A stretch of DNA of 64,000 nucleotides, taken from assembly GCF_009068765.1 (NCBI RefSeq), contig NZ_CP035534.1:682001-746000 (forward strand). Direction: 5' to 3'. Position 1 is the stretch's first letter; each line of letters opens with the position of its first letter. The notes below the pieces were generated by a model that had not been told where the DNA came from, made no database searches, and saw nothing but the letters and a program-made list of their open reading frames with translations. The translations under genes were made by a program, and so were the position numbers. Below are positions 57,251 through 64,000 of this stretch, one piece after another. Source of the DNA: Sulfurimonas hydrogeniphila. Lineage in GTDB: Bacteria > Campylobacterota > Campylobacteria > Campylobacterales > Sulfurimonadaceae.

Positions 57251-58483
57251 ATGGAACAATTTTTAAAAGAAGCAAAGACTGCGAGTAGAGTATTTAACAG
57301 TTTGAGCGGACGTGATAAAAACAAAATACTACATGAAATGGCAAATGCTTTACGTGCCAATACTATGGATCTTATAGAAGCAAATGCTATTGATATGCTT
57401 GAAGGTGAGAAGAACAAATTAAGTTCTGCATTGATGGACAGACTTTTTTTGGACGAGGAGAGAATAGAGTCCATGGCAAAGGCTGTAGAAGAGATAGCTG
57501 CACTCAAAGAACCGGTAGGACGCGTACTTGACGGGTGGTTGACTGAAGATGGGCTGAAAATAGAAAAAGTGAGTATTCCTATTGGGGTTATCGGTATTAT
57601 TTATGAATCACGCCCTAATGTTACGAGTGATACAGCTGCTCTTTGTTTTAAGAGCTCAAATGTTTGTGTCCTTAAAGGCGGCAAAGAAGCAGAACGCTCA
57701 AACAAAGCAATCGCAAAAGTTTTAAAAGCAGTCTTGGAAAATCATGATTTGCCGACATCTCTTATATCTTTGATTCCGGACAGTTCCCGTGAAGGTGTGG
57801 CCAAACTTATCAAAATGGATAAATATGTAGATCTGATTATTCCTCGCGGAGGAGCAGGGCTTATAAAATTTGTCAGTGAAAATGCAACGGTAAGTGTTGT
57901 CAAACATGACAAAGGGCAGTGTCATACCTATATAGACAAGGACGCAAATATTGAGAGCGCTGTAAAAATTGCATTGAATGCAAAAGTACAACGACCGGGT
58001 GTCTGTAATGCTATGGAGACACTGTTGGTAGACAAAACAATAGCAAAAGAGGTACTTCCTCTTTTAAAAGAGGCGTTTGACAATGCAAATACACAATTAA
58101 AGGGCTGTGTGCAAACTCAGGAAATAATCAGTGTTGCAGAGGCGACAGATGCCGATTATGATACTGAGTATTTGGCAAATATTTTAAATTTGAAGGTTGT
58201 TGAGGGTGTCAACGGGGCGATTGAGCATATAGTACGTTTCGGCTCAGGACACTCGGAAGCTATTGTTACTGAAAATATCACTACAGCAGAAAAATTTTTA
58301 AACAACATTGATGCAGCGGCAGTTTATGTCAATGCCTCTACCCGTTTTACAGACGGAGGCGCTTTTGGCTTTGGTGCAGAAGTGGGAATCAGTACAAACA
58401 AACTCCATGCAAGAGGGCCTATGGGAATAGAAGGGTTGACAACGTATAAATATAAAATTTACGGAAGCGGGCAGATAAGATGA
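57251..58483 (+). CDS. proA: Glutamate-5-semialdehyde dehydrogenase (gamma-glutamyl phosphate reductase)
   Basis: The second step of proline synthesis. About 410 residues from ATG 57251, with GGTGAGG as ribosome-binding site; ATG 57239 would add four residues. Motifs: PIGVIGIIYESRPNVTSD, VLKGGKEAERSNKA, the catalytic cysteine in VQRPGVCNAMETLLVD and ASTRFTDGGAFGFGAEVGIST. It overlaps the Crp/Fnr gene by four bases. Confidence 0.96.
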   Translation: MEQFLKEAKTASRVFNSLSGRDKNKILHEMANALRANTMDLIEANAIDMLEGEKNKLSSALMDRLFLDEERIESMAKAVEEIAALKEPVGRVLDGWLTEDGLKIEKVSIPIGVIGIIYESRPNVTSDTAALCFKSSNVCVLKGGKEAERSNKAIAKVLKAVLENHDLPTSLISLIPDSSREGVAKLIKMDKYVDLIIPRGGAGLIKFVSENATVSVVKHDKGQCHTYIDKDANIESAVKIALNAKVQRPGVCNAMETLLVDKTIAKEVLPLLKEAFDNANTQLKGCVQTQEIISVAEATDADYDTEYLANILNLKVVEGVNGAIEHIVRFGSGHSEAIVTENITTAEKFLNNIDAAAVYVNASTRFTDGGAFGFGAEVGISTNKLHARGPMGIEGLTTYKYKIYGSGQIR

Positions 58484-59127
58484 TGTTGACAATTGACGAA
58501 TTAAAAAGTATTGTTTTTTTTGAAAATCTCAATGAAAAAGAGTTGAAACTGTTACTTTCAATCACAAGAAAGAGAAGTTTTTCTCAAGGTGAAATTCTTT
58601 TTTATGAAAAAGACAAAGCACAGCATCTTACGATGGTGCTTGAAGGTGTTGTGAAAATTTATAAAATAGATCCAAAAAACAATGAAATTATTCTGCATCG
58701 GTTTAGACCAAAAAGCATGGTGGCCGAAATGGCGGTTTTTGAAGGTATTCCTTATCCTGCTTCTGCTGCTTTTGAAAGTGACGGGAGTGTTTTAGAGATA
58801 GACTTTGAAAAATTCAAAGAGTATTTTCTTGGAAATCAAGATATCTCTTTGGCTCTTTTTAAATCACTGACCCAAAAAATCAAGCATCTTGACAATGTGA
58901 TAGCCTTGAATGTTGTTCTGGACTCAACGGCAAGAGTTGCAAAATATATTTGTGAAAATGACGAGGCACTGAAGATGAAAAACAATCAGCTTGCACAATA
59001 TCTGCACATGACTCCCGAGACACTCTCGAGAATACTGAAGAAATTTACAAAGTTAGGGTTTGTAAAAAAAGAGGCAAGTTCATACAAAATTACAAACAAA
59101 GAGGCATTAACCATCCTTTTTGAGTGA
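58480..59127 (+). CDS. Crp/Fnr-family transcriptional regulator
   Basis: A 215-residue regulator: cyclic-nucleotide-binding-type beta roll (about 10-120), a dimerisation helix and a C-terminal winged helix. The recognition helix reads TPETLSRIL; the E-x2-SR pattern is that of Fnr proteins, which bind TTGAT-N4-ATCAA. The four N-terminal Fe-S cysteines of Fnr are absent (a single Cys in the protein), so it is more like the DNR/NnrR nitric-oxide-responsive branch. Matching boxes lie at 59142 and 63067. Its start overlaps the proA stop. Confidence 0.88.
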   Translation: MMLTIDELKSIVFFENLNEKELKLLLSITRKRSFSQGEILFYEKDKAQHLTMVLEGVVKIYKIDPKNNEIILHRFRPKSMVAEMAVFEGIPYPASAAFESDGSVLEIDFEKFKEYFLGNQDISLALFKSLTQKIKHLDNVIALNVVLDSTARVAKYICENDEALKMKNNQLAQYLHMTPETLSRILKKFTKLGFVKKEASSYKITNKEALTILFE

Positions 59128-59141
59128 TTTTTCTCTTTTTA

Positions 59142-59155
59142 TTGATATTGGTCAA
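59142..59155 (+). promoter_or_regulatory. Fnr/DNR-type box 1 (TTGATATTGGTCAA)
   Basis: One mismatch to TTGAT-N4-ATCAA. A -10-like TACAAT at 59178-59183 starts 22 bases after the box, which would place the box centre at about -41.5, the class II activator position. It controls the gene at 59214. Confidence 0.7.
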
Positions 59156-59172
59156 CCTGTTATTACGCTTTC

Positions 59173-59186
59173 TTGATTACAATCAT
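59173..59186 (+). promoter_or_regulatory. Fnr/DNR-type box 2 (TTGATTACAATCAT)
   Basis: One mismatch to TTGAT-N4-ATCAA, centred 31 bases after box 1 and overlapping the putative -10. If bound it would block transcription, so it may limit expression or be fortuitous. Confidence 0.45.
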
Positions 59187-59213
59187 GAAATCTTATAAGT
59201 AAAAGGATTGATA

Positions 59214-59561
59214 ATGTCACATATACCCAATGAAGCTGAAAAAATAGTTGTTGACGGTGCTACCGTTGATTTTTATAAATTGCAAAAAGATGGAGAAAGT
59301 ACCTATTATTTTGATACATCAAAAGAGGGGCCGCCACACCCAATGGTAAATGCAATGGCAGGCTTGGCTCTTATAAAAGGAACTAATGACACTTTGGTGA
59401 TGATAAACCATAAAGCACCGGGAGGACTTTTTGCAAAACTTGAAGATGATGTGAAGTATGATATACAAGAGCTGGATGACGGTTTGGTAAAAGTTGTTTT
59501 TTCATATAACAAAGATGCTGCAAGTGAATCTGATTTGACACAGACAAGTTGCGGCGGTTGA
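59214..59561 (+). CDS. DUF2249-like protein
   Basis: A 115-residue soluble protein from ATG 59214 (AAAAGG at 59201 as ribosome-binding site). The segment PPHPMVNAMAGLALIKGTND ... INHKAPGGLFAKLEDDVKY ... ELDDGLVKVVF follows the DUF2249 pattern of a TusA-like fold. It ends in a CGG tail. Such proteins are common beside nitric oxide and nitrite genes, but their function is unknown. It is the first gene of a three-gene unit behind Fnr-type boxes. Confidence 0.72.
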   Translation: MSHIPNEAEKIVVDGATVDFYKLQKDGESTYYFDTSKEGPPHPMVNAMAGLALIKGTNDTLVMINHKAPGGLFAKLEDDVKYDIQELDDGLVKVVFSYNKDAASESDLTQTSCGG

Positions 59562-59569
59562 GTTGAGTA

Positions 59570-60808
59570 ATGGTAAAAATATCGCAGGACTTTGCACCGC
59601 CGTTTAAACTGATAGCTCCTTTTTTCCTGATAGGGAGCCTGTTTTATTTTTTTGCATCAGTCTATCTTTTTTCATTTGATGCTGCAAATCTCTCTTTTGT
59701 CAACCCGGATATGATGGCATTTGTGCATCTGTTTTTATTGGGTTTTGTCATGATGGTGATTTTTGGTGCAATGGCACAACTGGTTCCGGTTGTTCTTGAA
59801 GTCGGACACTTTGGTGTAGAACTTTTTTATGCAATTTGGCCGTTGCTGCTCACGGGTACACTGCTCATGGTGTTCGGATTTTTGTATTTTCCCGCGCTGC
59901 TGCCTTACGGCGGTGTGACTGTATTGATATCTATGCTGATATTTGTAGGCGAAATTTTTTTAACAATATTTAAAGTCAAAAAATTAACTTTGGTGATGAG
60001 CAGTCTGCTCATTTCAAATACTTTTTTGTTTTTCGGAATAATTTTTGGGCTTTTAATGGCACTCTCTTATGCCGGAACAGTTTCTTTGGATATTGCATCC
60101 TTGCTGAAGGCCCATGTCTATGCGGTTTTAGGCGGTTACATTGCGATAACCGTTATGGGACTCTCTATTGTGCTTGTTCCTATGTTTACGCTCTCACACA
60201 GCTTTTCTTTGAAACCGTTAAAGATTTCTTTGATTATGATGAGTATGGCTGTTGTGAGTGTTGTCATATCTTCATTTTTTAAGATAGATATACTGGCCTA
60301 TACCGGCTATGCTTTGGCAGCTGTTTCGATGATCGTCTATTTCTATCTTATCTATATAATTTACAGTACAAGACCAAGAAAAGAGAACGATATCTATGCG
60401 GTCTCTTTGATGTTCTCTTATATTTCCATGTTGGTTTCCATTGTGATTGTCGTGTTTTATTTTCTGACACAAAAAGAGGAATTTTTACTGGCCTCTATGT
60501 GGCTGTTCTTTTTTGGATTTTTTGCTTTTTTGATTACAGGGCATATTTACAAAATAATTCCGTTTTTGGTCTGGTTTGAAAAGTTTTCACCATTGGTAGG
60601 GAAACAGAAGGTTCCGATGCTGGCAGATATGGTACCGTACAAAAGTTCGCAGGCTCAGTTTGTATTTTGTGCAGTCGGTGTTGTTTTGATTACCATCGCA
60701 ATACTTACAAAAGGTGATGCATTGCTGCATGCCGGTGCTTCTTTTCTTTTTATAGGAACATTGGCATTTATCAGAAATGTATTTTATATGATAAATTTTA
60801 AAGCATAA
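59570..60808 (+). CDS. Twelve-helix membrane protein resembling haem-copper oxidase subunit I
   Basis: A 412-residue, very hydrophobic protein with about 12 membrane helices. AFVHLFLLGFVMMVIFGAMAQ (His near residue 53), LKAHVYAVLGGYIAI and GHIYKIIPFLVWFEKF carry conserved-looking histidines inside helices, as in the NorB/CcoN superfamily and its uncharacterised relatives. The full set of six metal-ligand histidines is not visible, so it is probably not an oxidase. A role in nitric oxide handling is suggested by the neighbours only. Confidence 0.6.
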   Translation: MVKISQDFAPPFKLIAPFFLIGSLFYFFASVYLFSFDAANLSFVNPDMMAFVHLFLLGFVMMVIFGAMAQLVPVVLEVGHFGVELFYAIWPLLLTGTLLMVFGFLYFPALLPYGGVTVLISMLIFVGEIFLTIFKVKKLTLVMSSLLISNTFLFFGIIFGLLMALSYAGTVSLDIASLLKAHVYAVLGGYIAITVMGLSIVLVPMFTLSHSFSLKPLKISLIMMSMAVVSVVISSFFKIDILAYTGYALAAVSMIVYFYLIYIIYSTRPRKENDIYAVSLMFSYISMLVSIVIVVFYFLTQKEEFLLASMWLFFFGFFAFLITGHIYKIIPFLVWFEKFSPLVGKQKVPMLADMVPYKSSQAQFVFCAVGVVLITIAILTKGDALLHAGASFLFIGTLAFIRNVFYMINFKA

Positions 60809-60830
60809 AATTTTAGAAGAGGAGAATTAC

Positions 60831-61133
60831 ATGTATACAAAAGATGAATTATTTCAGGCAATTTCAACGGTTATAGATCCGGAAGTAGGTTTTAATCTTG
60901 TGGAAATGGGTCTTATCTATGATGCCAGTTGTGATGAAGAGGGGAATGCTAAAGTAGTCATGACGCTTTCAACAAAGGCCTGTCCTATGCATCAGATGAT
61001 TTTGCAATGGGTAAAAGAAGCAGTAGAAAAACTGCCAAATGTAAAAAGTGCTGATGTAGAAGTTGTCTGGGAACCGCAGTGGAATATTTCCATGGCTGAT
61101 GAAAATGTCAAAAAAGCACTGGGTGCTGCCTGA
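60831..61133 (+). CDS. DUF59/MIP18-family metal-sulfur cluster protein
   Basis: A 100-residue SufT/PaaD-type protein: IDPEVGFNLVEMGLIYD is the family start and the conserved cysteine is in TKACPMHQMI. Family members help to mature Fe-S proteins. GAGGAG precedes the ATG. It ends the DUF2249-like/membrane-protein unit and suggests that the unit handles a metallocentre. Confidence 0.9.
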   Translation: MYTKDELFQAISTVIDPEVGFNLVEMGLIYDASCDEEGNAKVVMTLSTKACPMHQMILQWVKEAVEKLPNVKSADVEVVWEPQWNISMADENVKKALGAA

Positions 61134-61137
61134 TTGT

Positions 61138-61165
61138 ATGAGCCTACTCTTGAGGCTCATGTTTT
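61138..61165 (+). terminator. Terminator after the DUF59 gene
   Basis: ATGAGCC / GGCTCAT with a 9-base loop, followed by GTTTT. It overlaps the 3' end of the convergent gene at 61144. Confidence 0.7.
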
Positions 61166-61437
61166 AAATAACTGTTTTTTATCAGTATCATTTCATATAC
61201 CGAAACTTTTGGCATCGCTTCGTCTATAAGTCGGTCTGTATCTTTATATTTACCCTGCATTCTTTTTATATCATCATAGGCTTTCGGCTTGACTTCACTT
61301 GTTGCAACAGAAATAACAGCAGCCCATATAAGAATAATGGCAATCCATACTATTTTTTTAGCACCGGCATACACGCCTAAAAAATGAAAGATAATTGTCA
61401 GAACAATTCCAATACTCAACAAAAATGTCAAACTCAT
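61144..61437 (-). CDS. Small two-helix membrane protein, nir-linked unknown 3
   Basis: A 97-residue protein with two membrane helices (about 2-22 and 27-46) and a polar tail containing RMQGKYKDTDRLIDEAMP. Its ATG overlaps the stop of the preceding gene (ATGA), with AAGGA upstream. It shares an RMQG-x-acidic tail motif with the gene at 61585, hinting at common origin. I do not recognise the family. It belongs to an overlapping set behind the siroheme decarboxylase gene. Confidence 0.65.
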   Translation of the reverse strand: MSLTFLLSIGIVLTIIFHFLGVYAGAKKIVWIAIILIWAAVISVATSEVKPKAYDDIKRMQGKYKDTDRLIDEAMPKVSVYEMILIKNSYLKHEPQE

Positions 61438-61595
61438 AAATGTATCCTTTCTCCTTCTGGGGTAATTGTAATATTTGCATCTTTAAACATCTGATCTCCA
61501 AAATCTTTGACACCCAGGGTTCCCAGCAGCATTAAAATGACAACTAAAAACAAAAAAATGACAGCCATACCATATCTTTTGAATCTACTTATCAT
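61434..61595 (-). CDS. 53-residue membrane protein, nir-linked unknown 2
   Basis: Starts at ATG 61595, inside the last codons of the upstream gene, and ends overlapping the next. It has one membrane helix (about 8-30, MAVIFLFLVVILMLLGTLG) and a short periplasmic or cytoplasmic tail (FGDQMFKDANITI). The tight overlap on both sides supports expression. The function is unknown. Confidence 0.6.
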   Translation of the reverse strand: MISRFKRYGMAVIFLFLVVILMLLGTLGVKDFGDQMFKDANITITPEGERIHL

Positions 61596-61988
61596 TTTCA
61601 GTCTCATCTTTTGGGGCAATAGGTGAATAGTCTACGCATCTTGCCGTATGAAAATCTCTGATAAAATCAGGATTTTTGAAGTAATCACCATCAAGTCTCC
61701 ATCCAAGCTTTTTTGAAATCAAAACAGATTGTGAAATGGTTCTTCTCATTTTGTTTTCACAGATAACAGTCTTGCCTTCATTAAAGATTTCTTTGACACC
61801 CTGCATTCTTTTGGTAGTTACAAAATAATGAATACCTATCATAATGGCAAATATGGCAAATATACCAGACATTCCTTTTTTAAAGGCACCTTTTGGCATA
61901 AAATCCCTTGTTGTGACAAAGGCGGTAATGGCCAAAAAAATATTCCTATTACAATATATGCAATTTCCAGCTCAAAAAATCTTTCCAT
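61585..61988 (-). CDS. Membrane protein, nir-linked unknown 1; frame interrupted in a T7 run
   Basis: ATG 61988 follows a strong AAAGGAGAA site and encodes MERFFELEIAYIVIGIFF, the start of a membrane helix, but then leaves frame at seven T residues (61934-61940) and soon stops. The other frame, open from TTG 61935, continues the helix and gives 116 residues: a second helix (MSGIFAIFAIMIGIHYF) and a polar domain with two cysteines (VICEN, ARCVDYSP). One additional T would join them into about 134 residues. Annotation as TTG 61935-61585 is the conservative alternative. Confidence 0.6.
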
Positions 61989-62000
61989 TATATTTCTCCT

Positions 62001-63005
62001 TTATGCAACTGTAGCATGTTTTTTTTCCCATTCGGCAAATTTGGGTGTGAAATACTCAATTCTTACCTTTTTAAACTCTTTTGATGAGTACAGAGGCATG
62101 TAGTCTTTTGATTCTATCTCCTGTGCCATCTCCGCAATCATGGCATTTGTCTCTTGGGTCGTTTTTCCGTGGACCATTGTAAAGAGATTATAGGGCCAGT
62201 TTTTGTATTTTGGACGCAGGTAGCAGTGACTTACGGCAGAAAAAGCCGCTGCCTTTGCACCTATGGCATCGCCGAGTGTTTCATCAATATCCCAGACAAC
62301 CATGGCATTTGCATTAAAACCTGCTTTTCTGTGGTTTAAAATGGAAGCAAACCGTCTCATGACACCGGCTTTCTGCAACTCCTGCAGGGTATTGAAAAAG
62401 GTTTCGTAGTCTATATCAAGATCATTGATGATATCAGCAAACGGTTCGCTGACAAAGTCAATGTCATACTGTACTCTCTGAATAATTTTATGGTGTAAAG
62501 GTGTCAGTTCTATATCTTTATGGACAACCTTTTTTACCTCTTCTTTTTTTTCGTCTTTTCCTGTCGTATTGAGTTTGACATTGATCTTAAAAAGCTTCAG
62601 GGTAGGCAGAACAATATAATCATCTGCCTCTGCAAGGCTGGCAAGCGTTTGTATTGTTTTTTCTAAACCCAAAACAGAATCAGGTGCAACTGCCATGGTA
62701 AACCAGATGTTAAAATCATGGTTTCTTTCGTAGTTATGCGAAACACCGGGATGGGCATTGATAATCTTTACGGCACTGTTGATTTTTTCTTCGGGAATTT
62801 TAAACGCAACCAGAGATGATTTGTACCCCAGGCGTTTTGTGTCAAATATGGCGGAAGTCTGACGTATGATATTTGCTTTTTTTTCTGCTTGCAATATCTC
62901 TAAAACTTCATCTTCTCGCATACCCAACTCATCAGCAATCACCTCAAAAGGTTTTTGTACCAACGGAAACTTTTTCTGTATTCTTGAAAGTATCTCTTGT
63001 TTCAT
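62001..63005 (-). CDS. Fused two-domain siroheme decarboxylase (NirDL/AhbAB-like)
   Basis: Decarboxylates siroheme to didecarboxysiroheme in heme d1 (or alternative heme) synthesis. The 334 residues are two AsnC/Lrp-type units in tandem: about 1-150 (VSHNYERNHDFNIWF) and 170-330 (VSHCYLRPKYKNWPYNLFTMVHG). Both carry the SHxYxR signature with the active-site histidine; many organisms encode the two units as separate proteins. It heads a minus-strand operon with the three small membrane genes and diverges from the siroheme synthesis gene across an Fnr-type box. Confidence 0.88.
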   Translation of the reverse strand: MKQEILSRIQKKFPLVQKPFEVIADELGMREDEVLEILQAEKKANIIRQTSAIFDTKRLGYKSSLVAFKIPEEKINSAVKIINAHPGVSHNYERNHDFNIWFTMAVAPDSVLGLEKTIQTLASLAEADDYIVLPTLKLFKINVKLNTTGKDEKKEEVKKVVHKDIELTPLHHKIIQRVQYDIDFVSEPFADIINDLDIDYETFFNTLQELQKAGVMRRFASILNHRKAGFNANAMVVWDIDETLGDAIGAKAAAFSAVSHCYLRPKYKNWPYNLFTMVHGKTTQETNAMIAEMAQEIESKDYMPLYSSKEFKKVRIEYFTPKFAEWEKKHATVA

Positions 63006-63038
63006 CTGTATTACTTTATATTAATTTTTAGCATAATG

Positions 63039-63044
63039 ATTGTA
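63039..63044 (-). promoter_or_regulatory. -10 box of the siroheme decarboxylase operon
   Basis: TACAAT on the minus strand, 22 bases from the edge of the Fnr-type box, identical in sequence and spacing to the arrangement before 59214. Confidence 0.55.
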
Positions 63045-63066
63045 TCTATCTTTATCTAAATTTAAA

Positions 63067-63080
63067 TTGATATTTGTCAA
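63067..63080. promoter_or_regulatory. Fnr/DNR-type box between divergent heme d1 genes (TTGATATTTGTCAA)
   Basis: Differs from box 1 at 59142 by one base. It lies about 41.5 bases from the predicted start of both divergent transcripts, so a single bound dimer could activate both. Confidence 0.72.
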
Positions 63081-63101
63081 GAACTTTATGTCTGTATATG
63101 T

Positions 63102-63107
63102 TATGAT
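63102..63107 (+). promoter_or_regulatory. -10 box of the siroheme synthesis gene
   Basis: TATGAT, 21 bases after the Fnr-type box and 34 before the start at 63141. Confidence 0.5.
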
Positions 63108-63140
63108 TAGATTACAAAAACTTAAGTAAGGGTATTTGGA

Positions 63141-63707
63141 ATGGCTTATTTTCCGGCATTTTTAAAATTAGACGGTAAAAAAATTCTTATAGTAGGTGGC
63201 GGAAATGTTGCGTATGAAAAGTTGGAACATCTTCTTGATTTTACAAAAGACATATATATCATTGCAAATGAATTTTCACAAGAGATGCTGCAACGTATAC
63301 AGGAAGAAAATCTTGTGTATGAAAAGCGTAAGTACAGAAAAGGTGATATACGGGAGTTTGCTGTTGTAGTGGTTGCTGTGGACAGTATTGCACTGCAGGC
63401 GGAGATATTTGAGGAGTCCAAGCAGTACAATTGTTTGTGTAATGCTGTGGACTCAGTGGCCTATTGTGATTTTATTTTTCCTTCGTATGTAAAAAAAGAG
63501 GATCTGATTATTGCAATATCAACTTCAGGTGCTTCTCCTGCAATGGCAAAACATTTAAGAAAGTATCTGCAAAAGATGATTCCAGGTGGAATTTCGAAGT
63601 TTTTGCAGGAGATGAAAAAACTGCGTAAAAGTTTGCCCAAAGGAAAAGAGAGAATGAAAATGCTTGATGAAAAAGCAAAAAAATATATAGAAAATTGGAG
63701 TCAGTAA
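63141..63707 (+). CDS. Precorrin-2 dehydrogenase/sirohydrochlorin ferrochelatase (Met8/CysG-N type)
   Basis: A 188-residue enzyme that oxidises precorrin-2 and inserts iron to give siroheme, the precursor used by the divergent decarboxylase. It has the NAD-binding KILIVGGGNVAYEKLEHLL, the catalytic aspartate region (NAVDSVAYCDFIFPS) and SISTSGASPAMAKHLRKYL. There is no methyltransferase domain. Its stop overlaps the ATG of the next gene. Confidence 0.92.
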   Translation: MAYFPAFLKLDGKKILIVGGGNVAYEKLEHLLDFTKDIYIIANEFSQEMLQRIQEENLVYEKRKYRKGDIREFAVVVVAVDSIALQAEIFEESKQYNCLCNAVDSVAYCDFIFPSYVKKEDLIIAISTSGASPAMAKHLRKYLQKMIPGGISKFLQEMKKLRKSLPKGKERMKMLDEKAKKYIENWSQ

Positions 63708-64000
63708 TGAATGCTAAAAAAGGATTGTTTTTAGGGATGTTGTTTGCATTTTTTGCACTTGGGTTTATAGCGATACAAAAAGCTACCCCGGATACAAAGC
63801 CGCACAGAATTTACAAAGAGATTAAAGTCTACAGTCCGTATAAGTTTGAAAAAACAATCGGGGGTCTTGCCATTGTAGATACAAGAACAGGGACCAAAGA
63901 GAAACCGGATGCGGCAGATTCATTGTACCGTATGGATGAACTGGACCAGAAGTGGGGAAAAAAACATTTGAAAGTTATCGGAAATGATGTTGTCGTCCTT
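63707..64000 (+). CDS. Exported or membrane-anchored protein of unknown function (3'-truncated by window)
   Basis: 98 codons are visible from ATG 63707, which overlaps the preceding stop. There is an N-terminal hydrophobic helix (GLFLGMLFAFFALGFIAIQ) acting as signal or anchor, then a soluble region (KPHRIYKEIKVYSPYKFEKTI...). No motif is recognised in this part. By position it belongs to the siroheme/heme d1 operon. Confidence 0.6.
   Translation, partial: MNAKKGLFLGMLFAFFALGFIAIQKATPDTKPHRIYKEIKVYSPYKFEKTIGGLAIVDTRTGTKEKPDAADSLYRMDELDQKWGKKHLKVIGNDVVVL

Overview
The window is a low-G+C, gene-dense stretch of a Campylobacterota (epsilonproteobacterial) chromosome, most like Sulfurimonas or a close relative. 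I base this on gene order and protein sequence: rpsO next to flhA; a run birA-parA-parB-atpF'-atpFHAGDC-tolQRAB-pal-cpoB; two different b-type ATP synthase subunits; a TrmB with a long N-terminal extension; and heme d1/denitrification genes at the right end. Promoters mostly show only a TATAAT-like -10 box, as is usual in this group. I see no prophage, insertion sequence, CRISPR array or rRNA operon.

Layout. 1-2506: 5' part of flhA and an Rrf2 regulator (minus), rpsO (plus), kdsB (minus), with a terminator between the convergent genes. 2562-7955: overlapping plus-strand genes for a tRNA1(Val)-type methyltransferase, a cysteine-cluster protein, a TPR lipoprotein, TrpC, a small lipoprotein, DapE, a periplasmic thioredoxin and RidA. 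8053-12187: rplU-rpmA-obgE-proB-fmt-birA. 12184-24125: parAB, the complete F1 and peripheral stalk of ATP synthase (no a or c subunit here) and the complete Tol-Pal envelope system. 24201-28569: SlyD, an unusual AAA/Fis protein, FabD, a nitrilase-type amidase, MtnN and a TtcA-like enzyme. 28553-36536: RDD protein (minus), TonB-dependent receptor plus PepSY-type membrane protein, a c-di-GMP phosphodiesterase (minus) and GuaB (minus). 36602-41713: minus-strand block with two hypothetical genes, gatA, a 38-codon membrane ORF and ileS. 41828-44029: a CinA-family gene, then six tRNA genes behind a consensus sigma-70 promoter, including a 406-bp tandem duplication of a tRNA-Val/tRNA-Asp unit. 44169-58483: glycosyltransferase, MsbA-type exporter, RodA, RluD-type synthase, Fn3 lipoprotein, TrmB, FtsE-FtsX-EnvC, ThrC, ProC and ProA.

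58480-64000 looks like a nitrogen-oxide respiration island. It holds a Crp/Fnr-type regulator, a DUF2249-like protein, a 12-helix membrane protein resembling oxidase subunit I, a DUF59 protein, a fused two-domain siroheme decarboxylase (heme d1 route), three small overlapping membrane-protein genes of unknown function, and a Met8/CysG-N siroheme-synthesis gene starting an outward operon. Fnr-type boxes (TTGAT-N4-GTCAA) lie upstream of these operons. One of them sits midway between two divergent -10 boxes, at about -41 from both, which suggests that one operator drives both heme d1 arms. The three small membrane genes are the best candidates for an undescribed system.

The strongest window-wide signal is the palindrome TTACATGTAA: 16 exact copies by eye, against well under one expected from base composition. 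Fifteen are inside genes, always in one of two reading frames (Leu-His-Val or Thr-Cys-Lys).
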